Source: Clostridiales bacterium
Lineage (GTDB): Bacteria > Bacillota > Clostridia > Christensenellales > Pumilibacteraceae
Length of the DNA stretch: 40,392 nucleotides
NCBI GenBank assembly: GCA_022508485.1
Contig: JAFLVD010000017.1
Location: 1 to 40,392 of the forward strand
Direction: 5' to 3'
In this document: one piece after another, positions 18,278 through 26,349 of the stretch
Numbering within the stretch: the stretch's first letter is position 1
How the letters are laid out: each line of letters opens with the position of its first letter
Program-made: the position numbers and the translations under genes
Notes under the pieces: generated by a model
Database searches by the model: none
The model's input: only the letters and a program-made list of their open reading frames with translations
What the model was told of the DNA's origin: nothing

Positions 18278-19237
18278 TTATAATTTTCCGTTACCGTTTA
18301 ACAGCGAAACAAATGTAATGTTTCGATTTTTAGCCCAATCTTTTATCAAGCAATATGTTCCGTTATGTTTATTGATATTTTCTTTTTCGCACCCCTCGCA
18401 TTTTATAATATCTTCTTCCGTTCCGAAAATAGTGTACTGCACTATTCGCATTGTTTTACAGCTGTTAGGCACAACGCCCTTCATGCCGTCCATTTGCCAA
18501 ATGTTCCAAGAAATTATTTTTGCTATTTCGCTGAGCACCGATTCTTCCGGCATAACATTGTATTTTAACAAATAGTAATCAATAAAAGTGTACAGCAGGT
18601 TTTCACGGGCAATAACTACATTATCCCCTTGATAATCGTAGCCGTAAACACTCTTATATGCCGAAGTTACGCACCCAAGCCATTCTTCGTCGGTTTGTGC
18701 ACTTTCATTTATTACACGCAGTTTACGATCCAATAACCCGATACGGCGCTCAATGTTTATCATTTCGCCGGATACGGAATCATACCTGCTTACAAGGTAC
18801 GGAGCCTCGCCGCAACACACTTCGAGCTGCGTTGCATTAACATAGTCGCGCCACGATTTATTTTTTTCGTCGGGGAATACAATTCGCTCTTTATTGACAA
18901 TCCAATTATTGTTTTCTTCGGTATTGAACGGCGCTTTATGCCCGAACCAAGCCTCGTCAACTAAATTGTTTTGTGCATTACATAACCATGACGGAGTAAA
19001 AACCTCGCCTTTGTCTTTCGTGCGTTTTAGAATTTCCGTCTTGGATTTTTCAGCACGAGGCTTTATAATACTGCCGCGCTCGTATGTCAATGCTTCCGTA
19101 GGAATATTGTCAGTTGCTCTGTATCCACGGCGACCGTAAATACTCGTCCCCCAAAGTAAATGCTTCTTTGTCGTTCTGTCTATCAACAAAGTTTCGATTA
19201 TCTCTTGGGATAGTGCGCTGAAATAGCTCTTTTGCAT
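18278..19237 (-). CDS. Methyltransferase-like partner subunit without motif IV
   Basis: From ATG 19237 this is a 319-residue protein. An upstream in-frame start at 19309 is rejected because a TATAAT box (minus strand, 19256-19261) and GGAAA lie just ahead of 19237. It shares EVFTP followed by a Leu-Cys-Asn helix with the 550-residue methyltransferase. It has a recognisable SAM-binding motif I, LEVCCGEAPYL (about 156-166 from this start), but no [DNS]PP[YFW]. It therefore looks like a SAM-binding, catalytically incomplete companion of the next gene, perhaps for DNA binding or assembly. A cluster CEGCEKENINKH near the C-terminus may bind metal. First gene of the restriction-modification operon. 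Confidence 0.65.
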   Translation of the reverse strand: MQKSYFSALSQEIIETLLIDRTTKKHLLWGTSIYGRRGYRATDNIPTEALTYERGSIIKPRAEKSKTEILKRTKDKGEVFTPSWLCNAQNNLVDEAWFGHKAPFNTEENNNWIVNKERIVFPDEKNKSWRDYVNATQLEVCCGEAPYLVSRYDSVSGEMINIERRIGLLDRKLRVINESAQTDEEWLGCVTSAYKSVYGYDYQGDNVVIARENLLYTFIDYYLLKYNVMPEESVLSEIAKIISWNIWQMDGMKGVVPNSCKTMRIVQYTIFGTEEDIIKCEGCEKENINKHNGTYCLIKDWAKNRNITFVSLLNGNGKL

Positions 19238-19333
19238 TAAAGTTTCCACGCGATAATTATAGCATATATTTCGCAAAAAATAAAGTGTTAGCTGTCCCAT
19301 TTTCGACAAAATAGCTTATACGACGGAAATCGA

Positions 19334-19362
19334 TTGACTTTCACCATAAGGCGTGCTATACT
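19334..19362 (+). promoter_or_regulatory. Promoter of the SAM riboswitch transcript
   Basis: TTGACT (19334-19339), a 17-nt spacer and TATACT (19357-19362) give a predicted start near 19,369, immediately before the aptamer. The direction is opposite to that of the methyltransferase operon. Confidence 0.8.
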
Positions 19363-19366
19363 AAGC

Positions 19367-19450
19367 CTACCATAAAGAGTGTGCGAGGGACTGCCCCGGT
19401 GACCACACAGCAACCTACTTATGCAAGGTGCTAATGGCAGAACGATGGGT
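19367..19450 (+). promoter_or_regulatory. SAM-I (S-box) riboswitch aptamer
   Basis: The core matches the S-box consensus. P2 is GTGTG (19379-19383) paired with CACAC (19404-19408), flanking the kink-turn and pseudoknot segment GAGGGACTGCCCCGGTGA, then CAGCAACC, then AAGGTGCTAATGGCAG. P1 can be drawn from TACCAT and ATGGGTA with one bulged base; P4 is short or unusual and I did not settle it. S-box RNAs bind S-adenosylmethionine and normally switch expression off when SAM is plentiful. A terminator hairpin follows. The gene downstream is not a recognisable methionine or SAM gene, which is unusual for this class. Confidence 0.88.
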
Positions 19451-19459
19451 AAGCTATTT

Positions 19460-19488
19460 GTAAGCCTGTCGGACGATGGGCTTTTTTC
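19460..19488 (+). terminator. Terminator hairpin of the SAM riboswitch expression platform
   Basis: AAGCC (19462-19466) pairs with GGCTT (19479-19483) and runs into six T. Upstream GGGTAAGC is positioned to be part of P1 or of a competing structure, as in S-box attenuators. Confidence 0.65.
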
Positions 19489-19525
19489 GTGCCTCTTTGT
19501 GGAATAAAATCAGAGATGTATTTTT

Positions 19526-19777
19526 ATGATTAACTTCACTCAACTCATCGTTCAAACCGACAAAGCTACCATTGAATGGCTGGAAAGTCAAGGCTATGCA
19601 AATCCACACAAGTTGCCGAAAGATTATGCTTTTTCGGTTTTCATCGTGGACTTGTTGCGCAAAGAGATTTTCGGTACAAATACGACCTGCATGGCGGCAT
19701 CCGGTTCTTGTGGCAATCGCCCGATAGTTTTGAATTTCGAACAGCTAAAAGAAAAGCTATCAAACGGCTCTCATTAA
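19526..19777 (+). CDS. Small protein of unknown function under the SAM riboswitch
   Basis: The 83-residue protein starts MINFTQLIVQ and contains a Cys-bearing patch (TTCMAASGSCGNRP, about 52-65). I do not recognise it. It is soluble, with no signal peptide or membrane segment. The start lies 38 nt after the riboswitch terminator; the ribosome binding site is weak (GAGATG 10 nt upstream). It is followed within about 10 nt by the remains of a SLOG-family gene on the same strand, so the two probably formed one SAM-controlled operon. The coding status is supported mainly by its position and an uninterrupted frame. Confidence 0.5.
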   Translation: MINFTQLIVQTDKATIEWLESQGYANPHKLPKDYAFSVFIVDLLRKEIFGTNTTCMAASGSCGNRPIVLNFEQLKEKLSNGSH

Positions 19778-19784
19778 ATCACCC

Positions 19785-20315
19785 CACTACAATAACAATA
19801 ATGCCAATGATATTGACGAGCGACTCTTGAAAGCAGTCGAGAACGAGATAGTCAATGTCTGCCGAATGTTCACTGTGGGGACGCATGGACAGTTTGATAA
19901 ACTTTCTCTTTGGGCTTGCCGTTAACTACGAAAGAAATATACCGACATAGATGTTGAAGTTGTTCTAACTAGCCTACACGCCATAGACAAAAACGAGGAA
20001 TGGGATTGCATACCCTACTCCGATGTTAAGACGGTGATGTATGAAATAGAAGATACACACTTTAAGCGGCAGATTACTTTAAGCAATCAATTGATGACTG
20101 ATGCCTGCGATTCTCTAATTTGCTATGTTGATGAAAAGGCTTACCGCAGCGGTGCTAAAACTGCTTTGAACTACGCCAAAAAGCGTGGACTGAAAATAAT
20201 CAATCTCTGGCGCAACACAGATCAGCCGTTTTACGGCATGACAAAAGAACAAATAGAAAATATTGGCAAAATGCATTTAGAAAAAATAAGAATGTTTTCA
20301 GAATACGCGCATTAA
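19785..20315 (+). pseudogene. SLOG-family (DUF1273/YpsA-like) gene with in-frame stop and eroded start
   Basis: One frame runs from about 19,785 to the stop at 20,315 and is interrupted only by TAA at 19,923-19,925. Before the stop it reads RMFTVGTHGQFDKLSLWACR, and after it LRKKYTDIDVEVVLTSLHAI. Later come CDSLICYVDE, NYAKKRGLKI and NLW. These are DUF1273 hallmarks, where a GTHGxFD motif precedes ELKKKYP, so the stop most simply reflects GAA to TAA. The usual N-terminal nucleotide-binding motif (FxGHR/S) is not intact; HYNNNN remains. From GTG 20,034 a 93-residue piece could still be translated. SLOG domains are thought to bind nucleotide-derived ligands. Confidence 0.75.
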
Positions 20316-20482
20316 TCTTTTGATAAGAATATCTTTGCTAAATACTAACAACCGTGATACTTTCATTTATCGGTATAATCTATTGATTTTGAAAGCCTTT
20401 CATTAAAATCGACTTCATCGCATATCATGGTCCAAACAATTATTAAACACATCAGCCTTTTCGATATCGATTCGGTACATCC

Positions 20483-23400
20483 TTAGTCATTATTCAAATA
20501 TGAACTTATAATTTTAACTAATTTTTTATACTTTAAAATTCCTGTTAACAACTGCAGATTGTTCGCATATTCAAGAGCCTTAATAAGATCAAACTTGCGT
20601 GATTCATCCGTATATGACTCTTTATTATGTTTGGAAAAAGCTCTATTGAGCAGAACACCCATCCTCTCATCCATGCCGATTATGGTGGGCACGCACTTAC
20701 CGTCCTTTACTATGTTATGCACTTGCTCGAAAATGAGAAGCGCTTCATCAAAGTACTTAAACGAATCCGCTTCCCCTTTAACTTCCGATATCACCGCAAT
20801 GGCGTTGGTTGCCATTGCAAACAGCCACTTATCCAAATCGGTATTGCCACCTGCTTCGCGCACATCGATACAACAATCTAAGGCGTTGTGATAAAATTCG
20901 CATGCTTTTTCATAATCGCCTTCCCGTTGGAAAATTCCGCCAAGCGTGATATAGTTAGACGCCAGCTCTCTGCATGCCATACATTGTCCGATTTGGCTGT
21001 AATTGTCAAACAACTTCAACTGATATTCACAATCTTCAAGCAGGTTCTCGACAAGCTTGAAATAGCTTCCAAAATAATTAACCGTCAGAAAAAACTCACC
21101 ATAAGGATAGACCTCACTATCGACTATTCCCAATGCTTTTTTATAGAATTTCTTGGAAAGGTTTGTGTTTGAGGTTTCAGCGATACGTGCTAATAATTCA
21201 TAACAATTTATACAGGTATATTTTTTTTCCCATCCGCTGAGTTCTTTACAGGAATTGGAAATTAAATTTATATGTGGTAATAAAACATTGTATGCTTCAG
21301 ATGCATCGCCGTTGTGCTCATATGCTGCCGCTAAGCTATAGTACAAGTCAAGGGCCTCATTTTTAAAACCGTATTTATTATCTTCTTTTTTATAGTATTT
21401 TTCGGTTTCAGTGATACAAAGTTTTCTAAGCTTTATTTCGGCTTTATAATCACCTTTCTTGCCGCATATATCGGCACCTTCGCGAATTTTTTCGAGCGCT
21501 ATATAGCCGTTAGGAACGCTAAAGCCGAAGAGCCGCGCTTCCCTCAGCCAATCGCTGTTGCAGATATTTATCACAACGCAAACGCACTCGGCGACCTGTG
21601 ATGAAGTTATTTCTTTATCCGCCCATATATCGGGCAGAATGTTGAAAATCCGCACCGAATAATTCGCCATAATTTTATAATCATAGCTATCGCTTTTGTA
21701 ATTTGAAAGATAGAAAAGCGGCGAGTCAATACACTTGTATGCTTCTGCATGATCGCCCAGTTTTACATACGCTTCTGCCAGACCGACAAATTGCCCAACC
21801 CCTTCGAGGCTCAAGTCAAAAAAAGACAATGCGGGTGGTTTTTCGTATCTTGATATGTACTCATTTATTGTCTCAATTCCTTTACGAAAAATATCCGCAG
21901 ACTCTTTATATCTTTCCGACAAAAAATAGGCTTGTCCCAAAAAGTTAATGGTTTTAATAATTTCCTGCATATAAAACTGTGTTTTTAACCCCGTCTTTTG
22001 AAGCCGTTCGAACAGTTCGTAGGCCATTTCGGAATATTGTAAGGCAATATCACAATCTACAGATAACAATTCTTCTGCGTATATTCTGTAGACGTCTGCA
22101 AGCGCAGAGTAGATAGAGTCATTTTTTATGACTTCAGCAATCCGCTCCATCAATGGAATATTCTGCAATGCATTTTTCAATAGTTCTTCATCACTGAATC
22201 GCGATATATATTCTTTTTTAGCAAAACTTTTAATAGTTGCGGAGATTTTATCTTGAAAGCCGTACAGAGATTGCATGCTGTTTTCGGAAGCTAAAAGCTT
22301 CAAACAGAATAGGTGGACGCTATCTATGTGCGTTGTAGCAATATCAGAGTCATATAGTTCTTTATACAGATCGGCATATGTCCAAAGCAACGCTACAATG
22401 CGCGCAGGAAGCAAGTGACCGTTTTCGTAATTATACATTATAAGGTCATAGATATCTTTCAAACATGAACATGCTTTCTCATGAAAATTATTATTAACTA
22501 AATCCCTTATGTAAATTAGATACGTATTGAAAAAATCAATAATCTCAAAAGGGCTGTTATAATCGTATCGCTTAAATAATGCGACTGCTTTTTCTCCTTC
22601 TTTAACAGGATCGTATTGCTTACCGTAATTATGACTGTAGTACGCAAGCCGCGCCTGCGACAAAATTATATCGCTACTACTTACTTCATCAGGATAGTCG
22701 GCACAAAATTTAACAGCGGACTCAAATAAATCATGCATGAGCGAATATGCACCTGGTATTGGATTGCTCCAAATTTGGTGAATGATGAATTTGATTGTTC
22801 TTTCCGTCATTCCATATAGCTTTCCGCTCTGTATTATTGTAAGTAACCATCCTAGTTTATCGTAGGTTGAAAGTATAAGTGCCCTCAAAAATGAAGCATC
22901 ATAGGTATATTGTTTTTCTATAAGCTCAATGGCAAACCTCTTATCCCCTGCGTAGTATGTATAATAAAAAATATTTGTACCACGGAAAGGGTCATTGACA
23001 GGTAAGGTGCGCAGATACTCGAAAATTTTCCTCTTATTGCATCCTACATCAATTTCTTTTTTGATAGATTCTTTTAACTGAGAATCGATAAAATCTATTG
23101 TTCCGTCGTTACGCTCTGCAAAAATCTCATCAAGATAATTGATAAGAATGTAAAAGTTTACATTACTCCATGTAATATTTTCCCGCGTAAGAAGCACCTG
23201 TAAATCGGCCACCCTCAAACCTTTTTCCGCCGCGGCAAGAAAAGATACTGCGGAATTTATCTGCGATGCGTCCGTTCTTTCCGCCACAAGATTTATCAGT
23301 TGACGGGCAAATTCTTCTTCGGTGTCAGGGGATTCGTTAATAATCTTTGTGAATAACTTCCTTTGGCTTTGCAACCCCGTTCCCTCTTTAAAGTCATCTG

Positions 23401-24841
23401 CGTTTAACATGGAGAAGCGTTTAAGTAGCAGATTGAGATATTTAGGGCTTTTATTTCCATGCCGTGCGACGATTTTATTGATTATTTCCGTTGAAAGCTC
23501 TTTTCCCGCAGCATTTATATTTGAGCGCAACATTTTTTCAGCATTGCTATTTTCTGATGTAACAGCAATATATTGGGTCCGATGATCGGAATGAAATATA
23601 TCTCTATCGAATTGAAACGAATATATAAATTTAATTTTATTGTATTTGTTGAAAATTATAGGAATATCATAACCGATTTCCCCATCCCTGTTTATCAAAT
23701 CCGCCCCGTCTACAAACATAAACAGCTCCGGCAGATTAGGGTTATTATCGTACATATAAAACAGCTGTAAAACTGTTTCGTAGGCTTCATTCTCTTTATC
23801 TTTAATATCATTCAAACTGTTGATACGCGCTACTCTGCCATCTGAACCAAGCAATTTTTCAAGATATGCTATCCATTCGATATAAATCTCCGTTTTGGTT
23901 ACGCATCCACCCGAATTATCGCATATGAATGGATAGACATTTACACCCTCCTCGCGCTTCAGTTCTGCCTCTTTACATAAAAGACAGCTTTTACCTATGC
24001 CCGATGGACCGTGCAGAATAAGATTACCACTTGCCACAGATAGACTTTTTTTACACTGATCCAAAAGCTCATCCATTCCGCAAAAATAGCCAGCCTTTTT
24101 ATGTACATACAACCAATGCCGCTTTGTTGCGCGTTGTTCGGCGGTCAATTGCGACATTTTTAAAAGGCTGGGCTCCATCATTTGAAAAAGCTTCTCTTTG
24201 AGCTTGCCACAGAATGCGTCAATGCCTTCTACTTTACCTTCGCTCCCTGCCCCGGCCCAAGTGAGGGAATAGTCCACTACATTGTTGAGATTGAGCTGTT
24301 TACTTTTTTTACGAATGTATTCTTTTAGATTGAAAAGCTTTCCCGAATCTTCAGAGTTACCATGATACCTTTCGGGAGCACCGTCTATGGGCTTGCGGAA
24401 CATAAATATCGTACGGCGAAAAAGGTCGTCGGCGGCGAGTGGACCAAAACAAACTTCAAGATGGGTATAACTTTTATCTCTGACCTCTTCGTCGGTAAAT
24501 TTATGCCTCTTACTATTATCGTTCATCCGCTTTAGCACATCGGCAATGCGACCTTTATCTGGGCCAGAGCCGTATCTCTCCCCGAGCATCACTATCATAA
24601 AGGTTTCGCAGTCGTTTTCGCTGCATTTGGAGATTTCCTGAAAGCACACCTCCAAAATTCTACCCATTCTGCCTTCTTCATCAATATCCTGAGTGTTAAT
24701 ACCCCAACGAAGATCGCAAAAGTCAAAATTCTCTCCAAGAATCTCCACCTTTTTGCGCAATTCTGGGAGAACCTGCAACTGTATTCCGTCACGCTCGGCG
24801 TGCATATCTGCAAATGTACTGGATATAAATACTTTAATCAT
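20483..24841 (-). CDS. DUF4062-STAND NTPase-TPR protein, probable defence sensor
   Basis: This 1452-residue protein has three parts. Residues 1-160 form a DUF4062 domain (VFISSTFADMHAERD at 4-18, DLRWG at 43-47), a TIR-like fold also found in animal NPHP3, TEP1 and NWD1. A STAND/NACHT-type NTPase follows, with Walker A GPSGIGKS (278-285) and Walker B LFMFVDGAD (373-381). From about 650 to the end it is all helical with TPR-like repeats (AYKCIDSPLFYL, YEKACEFYHNALDC). In bacterial STAND defence proteins the repeats sense an invader and the N-terminal domain acts as effector; the role here is inferred from that. It is a single gene, 225 nt after the guanylate-kinase/TIR cassette on the same strand, so separate promotion is likely but not shown. 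Confidence 0.85.
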   Translation of the reverse strand: MIKVFISSTFADMHAERDGIQLQVLPELRKKVEILGENFDFCDLRWGINTQDIDEEGRMGRILEVCFQEISKCSENDCETFMIVMLGERYGSGPDKGRIADVLKRMNDNSKRHKFTDEEVRDKSYTHLEVCFGPLAADDLFRRTIFMFRKPIDGAPERYHGNSEDSGKLFNLKEYIRKKSKQLNLNNVVDYSLTWAGAGSEGKVEGIDAFCGKLKEKLFQMMEPSLLKMSQLTAEQRATKRHWLYVHKKAGYFCGMDELLDQCKKSLSVASGNLILHGPSGIGKSCLLCKEAELKREEGVNVYPFICDNSGGCVTKTEIYIEWIAYLEKLLGSDGRVARINSLNDIKDKENEAYETVLQLFYMYDNNPNLPELFMFVDGADLINRDGEIGYDIPIIFNKYNKIKFIYSFQFDRDIFHSDHRTQYIAVTSENSNAEKMLRSNINAAGKELSTEIINKIVARHGNKSPKYLNLLLKRFSMLNADDFKEGTGLQSQRKLFTKIINESPDTEEEFARQLINLVAERTDASQINSAVSFLAAAEKGLRVADLQVLLTRENITWSNVNFYILINYLDEIFAERNDGTIDFIDSQLKESIKKEIDVGCNKRKIFEYLRTLPVNDPFRGTNIFYYTYYAGDKRFAIELIEKQYTYDASFLRALILSTYDKLGWLLTIIQSGKLYGMTERTIKFIIHQIWSNPIPGAYSLMHDLFESAVKFCADYPDEVSSSDIILSQARLAYYSHNYGKQYDPVKEGEKAVALFKRYDYNSPFEIIDFFNTYLIYIRDLVNNNFHEKACSCLKDIYDLIMYNYENGHLLPARIVALLWTYADLYKELYDSDIATTHIDSVHLFCLKLLASENSMQSLYGFQDKISATIKSFAKKEYISRFSDEELLKNALQNIPLMERIAEVIKNDSIYSALADVYRIYAEELLSVDCDIALQYSEMAYELFERLQKTGLKTQFYMQEIIKTINFLGQAYFLSERYKESADIFRKGIETINEYISRYEKPPALSFFDLSLEGVGQFVGLAEAYVKLGDHAEAYKCIDSPLFYLSNYKSDSYDYKIMANYSVRIFNILPDIWADKEITSSQVAECVCVVINICNSDWLREARLFGFSVPNGYIALEKIREGADICGKKGDYKAEIKLRKLCITETEKYYKKEDNKYGFKNEALDLYYSLAAAYEHNGDASEAYNVLLPHINLISNSCKELSGWEKKYTCINCYELLARIAETSNTNLSKKFYKKALGIVDSEVYPYGEFFLTVNYFGSYFKLVENLLEDCEYQLKLFDNYSQIGQCMACRELASNYITLGGIFQREGDYEKACEFYHNALDCCIDVREAGGNTDLDKWLFAMATNAIAVISEVKGEADSFKYFDEALLIFEQVHNIVKDGKCVPTIIGMDERMGVLLNRAFSKHNKESYTDESRKFDLIKALEYANNLQLLTGILKYKKLVKIISSYLNND

Positions 24842-25065
24842 TTTTGCTCGTATGTAGGCAAGGACTGTTATATTTTTTCTATTAACTCTTCCTCGCTACC
24901 ATATCTATTTTTCCACCAATCTTTAATATTAAAGAAATCAATCCATATTATCCCAATCTTAACTGTTATTCAGTTTATCATCACTTAATGTATTTAGAAC
25001 GAATATTTGAGCATGCTTACATTTCTTATATTGTTGTAACATATGTATTCACACATAATTTATAG

Positions 25066-26340
25066 TTAACCATTAGGATTTAAAGATTTGATAATAATGT
25101 TCACAAGCCCATCTAAATCACCCGGCTCATATGGAATTCTCCACTCATTTCTAAAATCAAAAAACATTTGTTCCTTACCCATATATTTAGCTTCGGATGG
25201 TGCAAACGCCTTTACATCTTTCCCTTGTTGCTTCATTATGCCCATTTCATATATTACATTTGGATTTACGATTAACTCTTTTCCATTAGCAGCGAATAGA
25301 GCTATCGCTTGTTTACACATATACATTTTAAGCCAATACGCTATATCAGGTTTTGCTCCGTTCGTTAATTTCGCATATTCTGCGCCATCAGCTTTAATGA
25401 TTTCAAATCCCATCTCAGATTCCTTGGTTTTCAGTTTGTCAAAAACTTGATTAAAGAAATCATCGAACGGCATAATAAAAAATATTCTTTTGTGGAAACC
25501 TGCAATACCAACTCCTTTAACTCCATCTTGCTCGTTCAAAGCCATTTGTAATTTAGATTTATACTGTTTTATATATTCTGGTAAATAATACTTTTCACTA
25601 CCTGAAACAACAAAATAATTTGAATTCTTCTTCTCTACCAATTCAATAAGCGAGCTTATTTGGCGTCTTAAATTAGACTCCGCATTACTATAGTCACTAC
25701 CCTTGAAAATTATTGTACCTTTATAATTTATTGGAAAGCGATTTCCTTTGGGACAAGCTTCTATATAATCATTAAAAAGTTTATCAAACTTTTCCATTGC
25801 ATTAGATGAACGATATGACTCGATGTATTTCGAGTCAGTATAAATAAAGATTGGCACAACATTAATTTGTCCATTACTTTCATATTTTAACGACAAATCA
25901 CGAATTACATTTTGGTGACGTACAATTAAGAAAAAGTATTCCTGTTCACCAGTCATGGTATCATTGTGTTTATCGTTTAATAAATAATCAAGCATTTTCG
26001 TATCAATAATGTTGATTTCATCATCTTCTAAAGGTGATCCTGTATCTTTATTTTTTAATCGAGGATACGCATAACAAAAATATCTACTATTTATTCCCGA
26101 TCTTTTATATGTATTTAACAGTTCCTCCGCCTTGTTCGGAGTCAATATTGTAGTTCCCTCTTCCCACGTTTGTTCGTCAAAAAAATAATTTGTTAAATCA
26201 AAAGGTAAATACCCTTCGTTCCGTTCTTTAGTTGTTATTTTTTTTATTATATGCCAGTTATTTTGACATTCACTTAACATATTGCCAAGTGCAAGTTTTG
26301 CGTCCCCAAACGCACCATCAATTAAAAACAATGTTTTCAT
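25066..26340 (-). CDS. Degenerate guanylate-kinase-like domain fused to TIR-like/deoxyribosyltransferase-like effector
   Basis: The 424-residue protein starts with a remnant P-loop (FLIDGAFGDAK, 5-15, lacking the GKS/T pattern) and a KKITTKER motif (33-40) that lines up with the KYSTR/KYTSR motifs of its neighbours, so the first part is a decayed guanylate-kinase fold. The C-terminal domain (about 283-420) reads FFIMPFDDFF, FEIIKADGAEY, and NPNVIYEMG with Glu365. This is the pattern of TIR-like and nucleoside deoxyribosyltransferase-like domains that cleave N-glycosidic bonds in NAD or nucleotides. It is the last gene of the cassette, 9 nt after the preceding stop. Cleavage activity is inferred from the motif, not shown. 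Confidence 0.65.
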   Translation of the reverse strand: MKTLFLIDGAFGDAKLALGNMLSECQNNWHIIKKITTKERNEGYLPFDLTNYFFDEQTWEEGTTILTPNKAEELLNTYKRSGINSRYFCYAYPRLKNKDTGSPLEDDEINIIDTKMLDYLLNDKHNDTMTGEQEYFFLIVRHQNVIRDLSLKYESNGQINVVPIFIYTDSKYIESYRSSNAMEKFDKLFNDYIEACPKGNRFPINYKGTIIFKGSDYSNAESNLRRQISSLIELVEKKNSNYFVVSGSEKYYLPEYIKQYKSKLQMALNEQDGVKGVGIAGFHKRIFFIMPFDDFFNQVFDKLKTKESEMGFEIIKADGAEYAKLTNGAKPDIAYWLKMYMCKQAIALFAANGKELIVNPNVIYEMGIMKQQGKDVKAFAPSEAKYMGKEQMFFDFRNEWRIPYEPGDLDGLVNIIIKSLNPNG

Positions 26341-26349
26341 ATGTATTTT

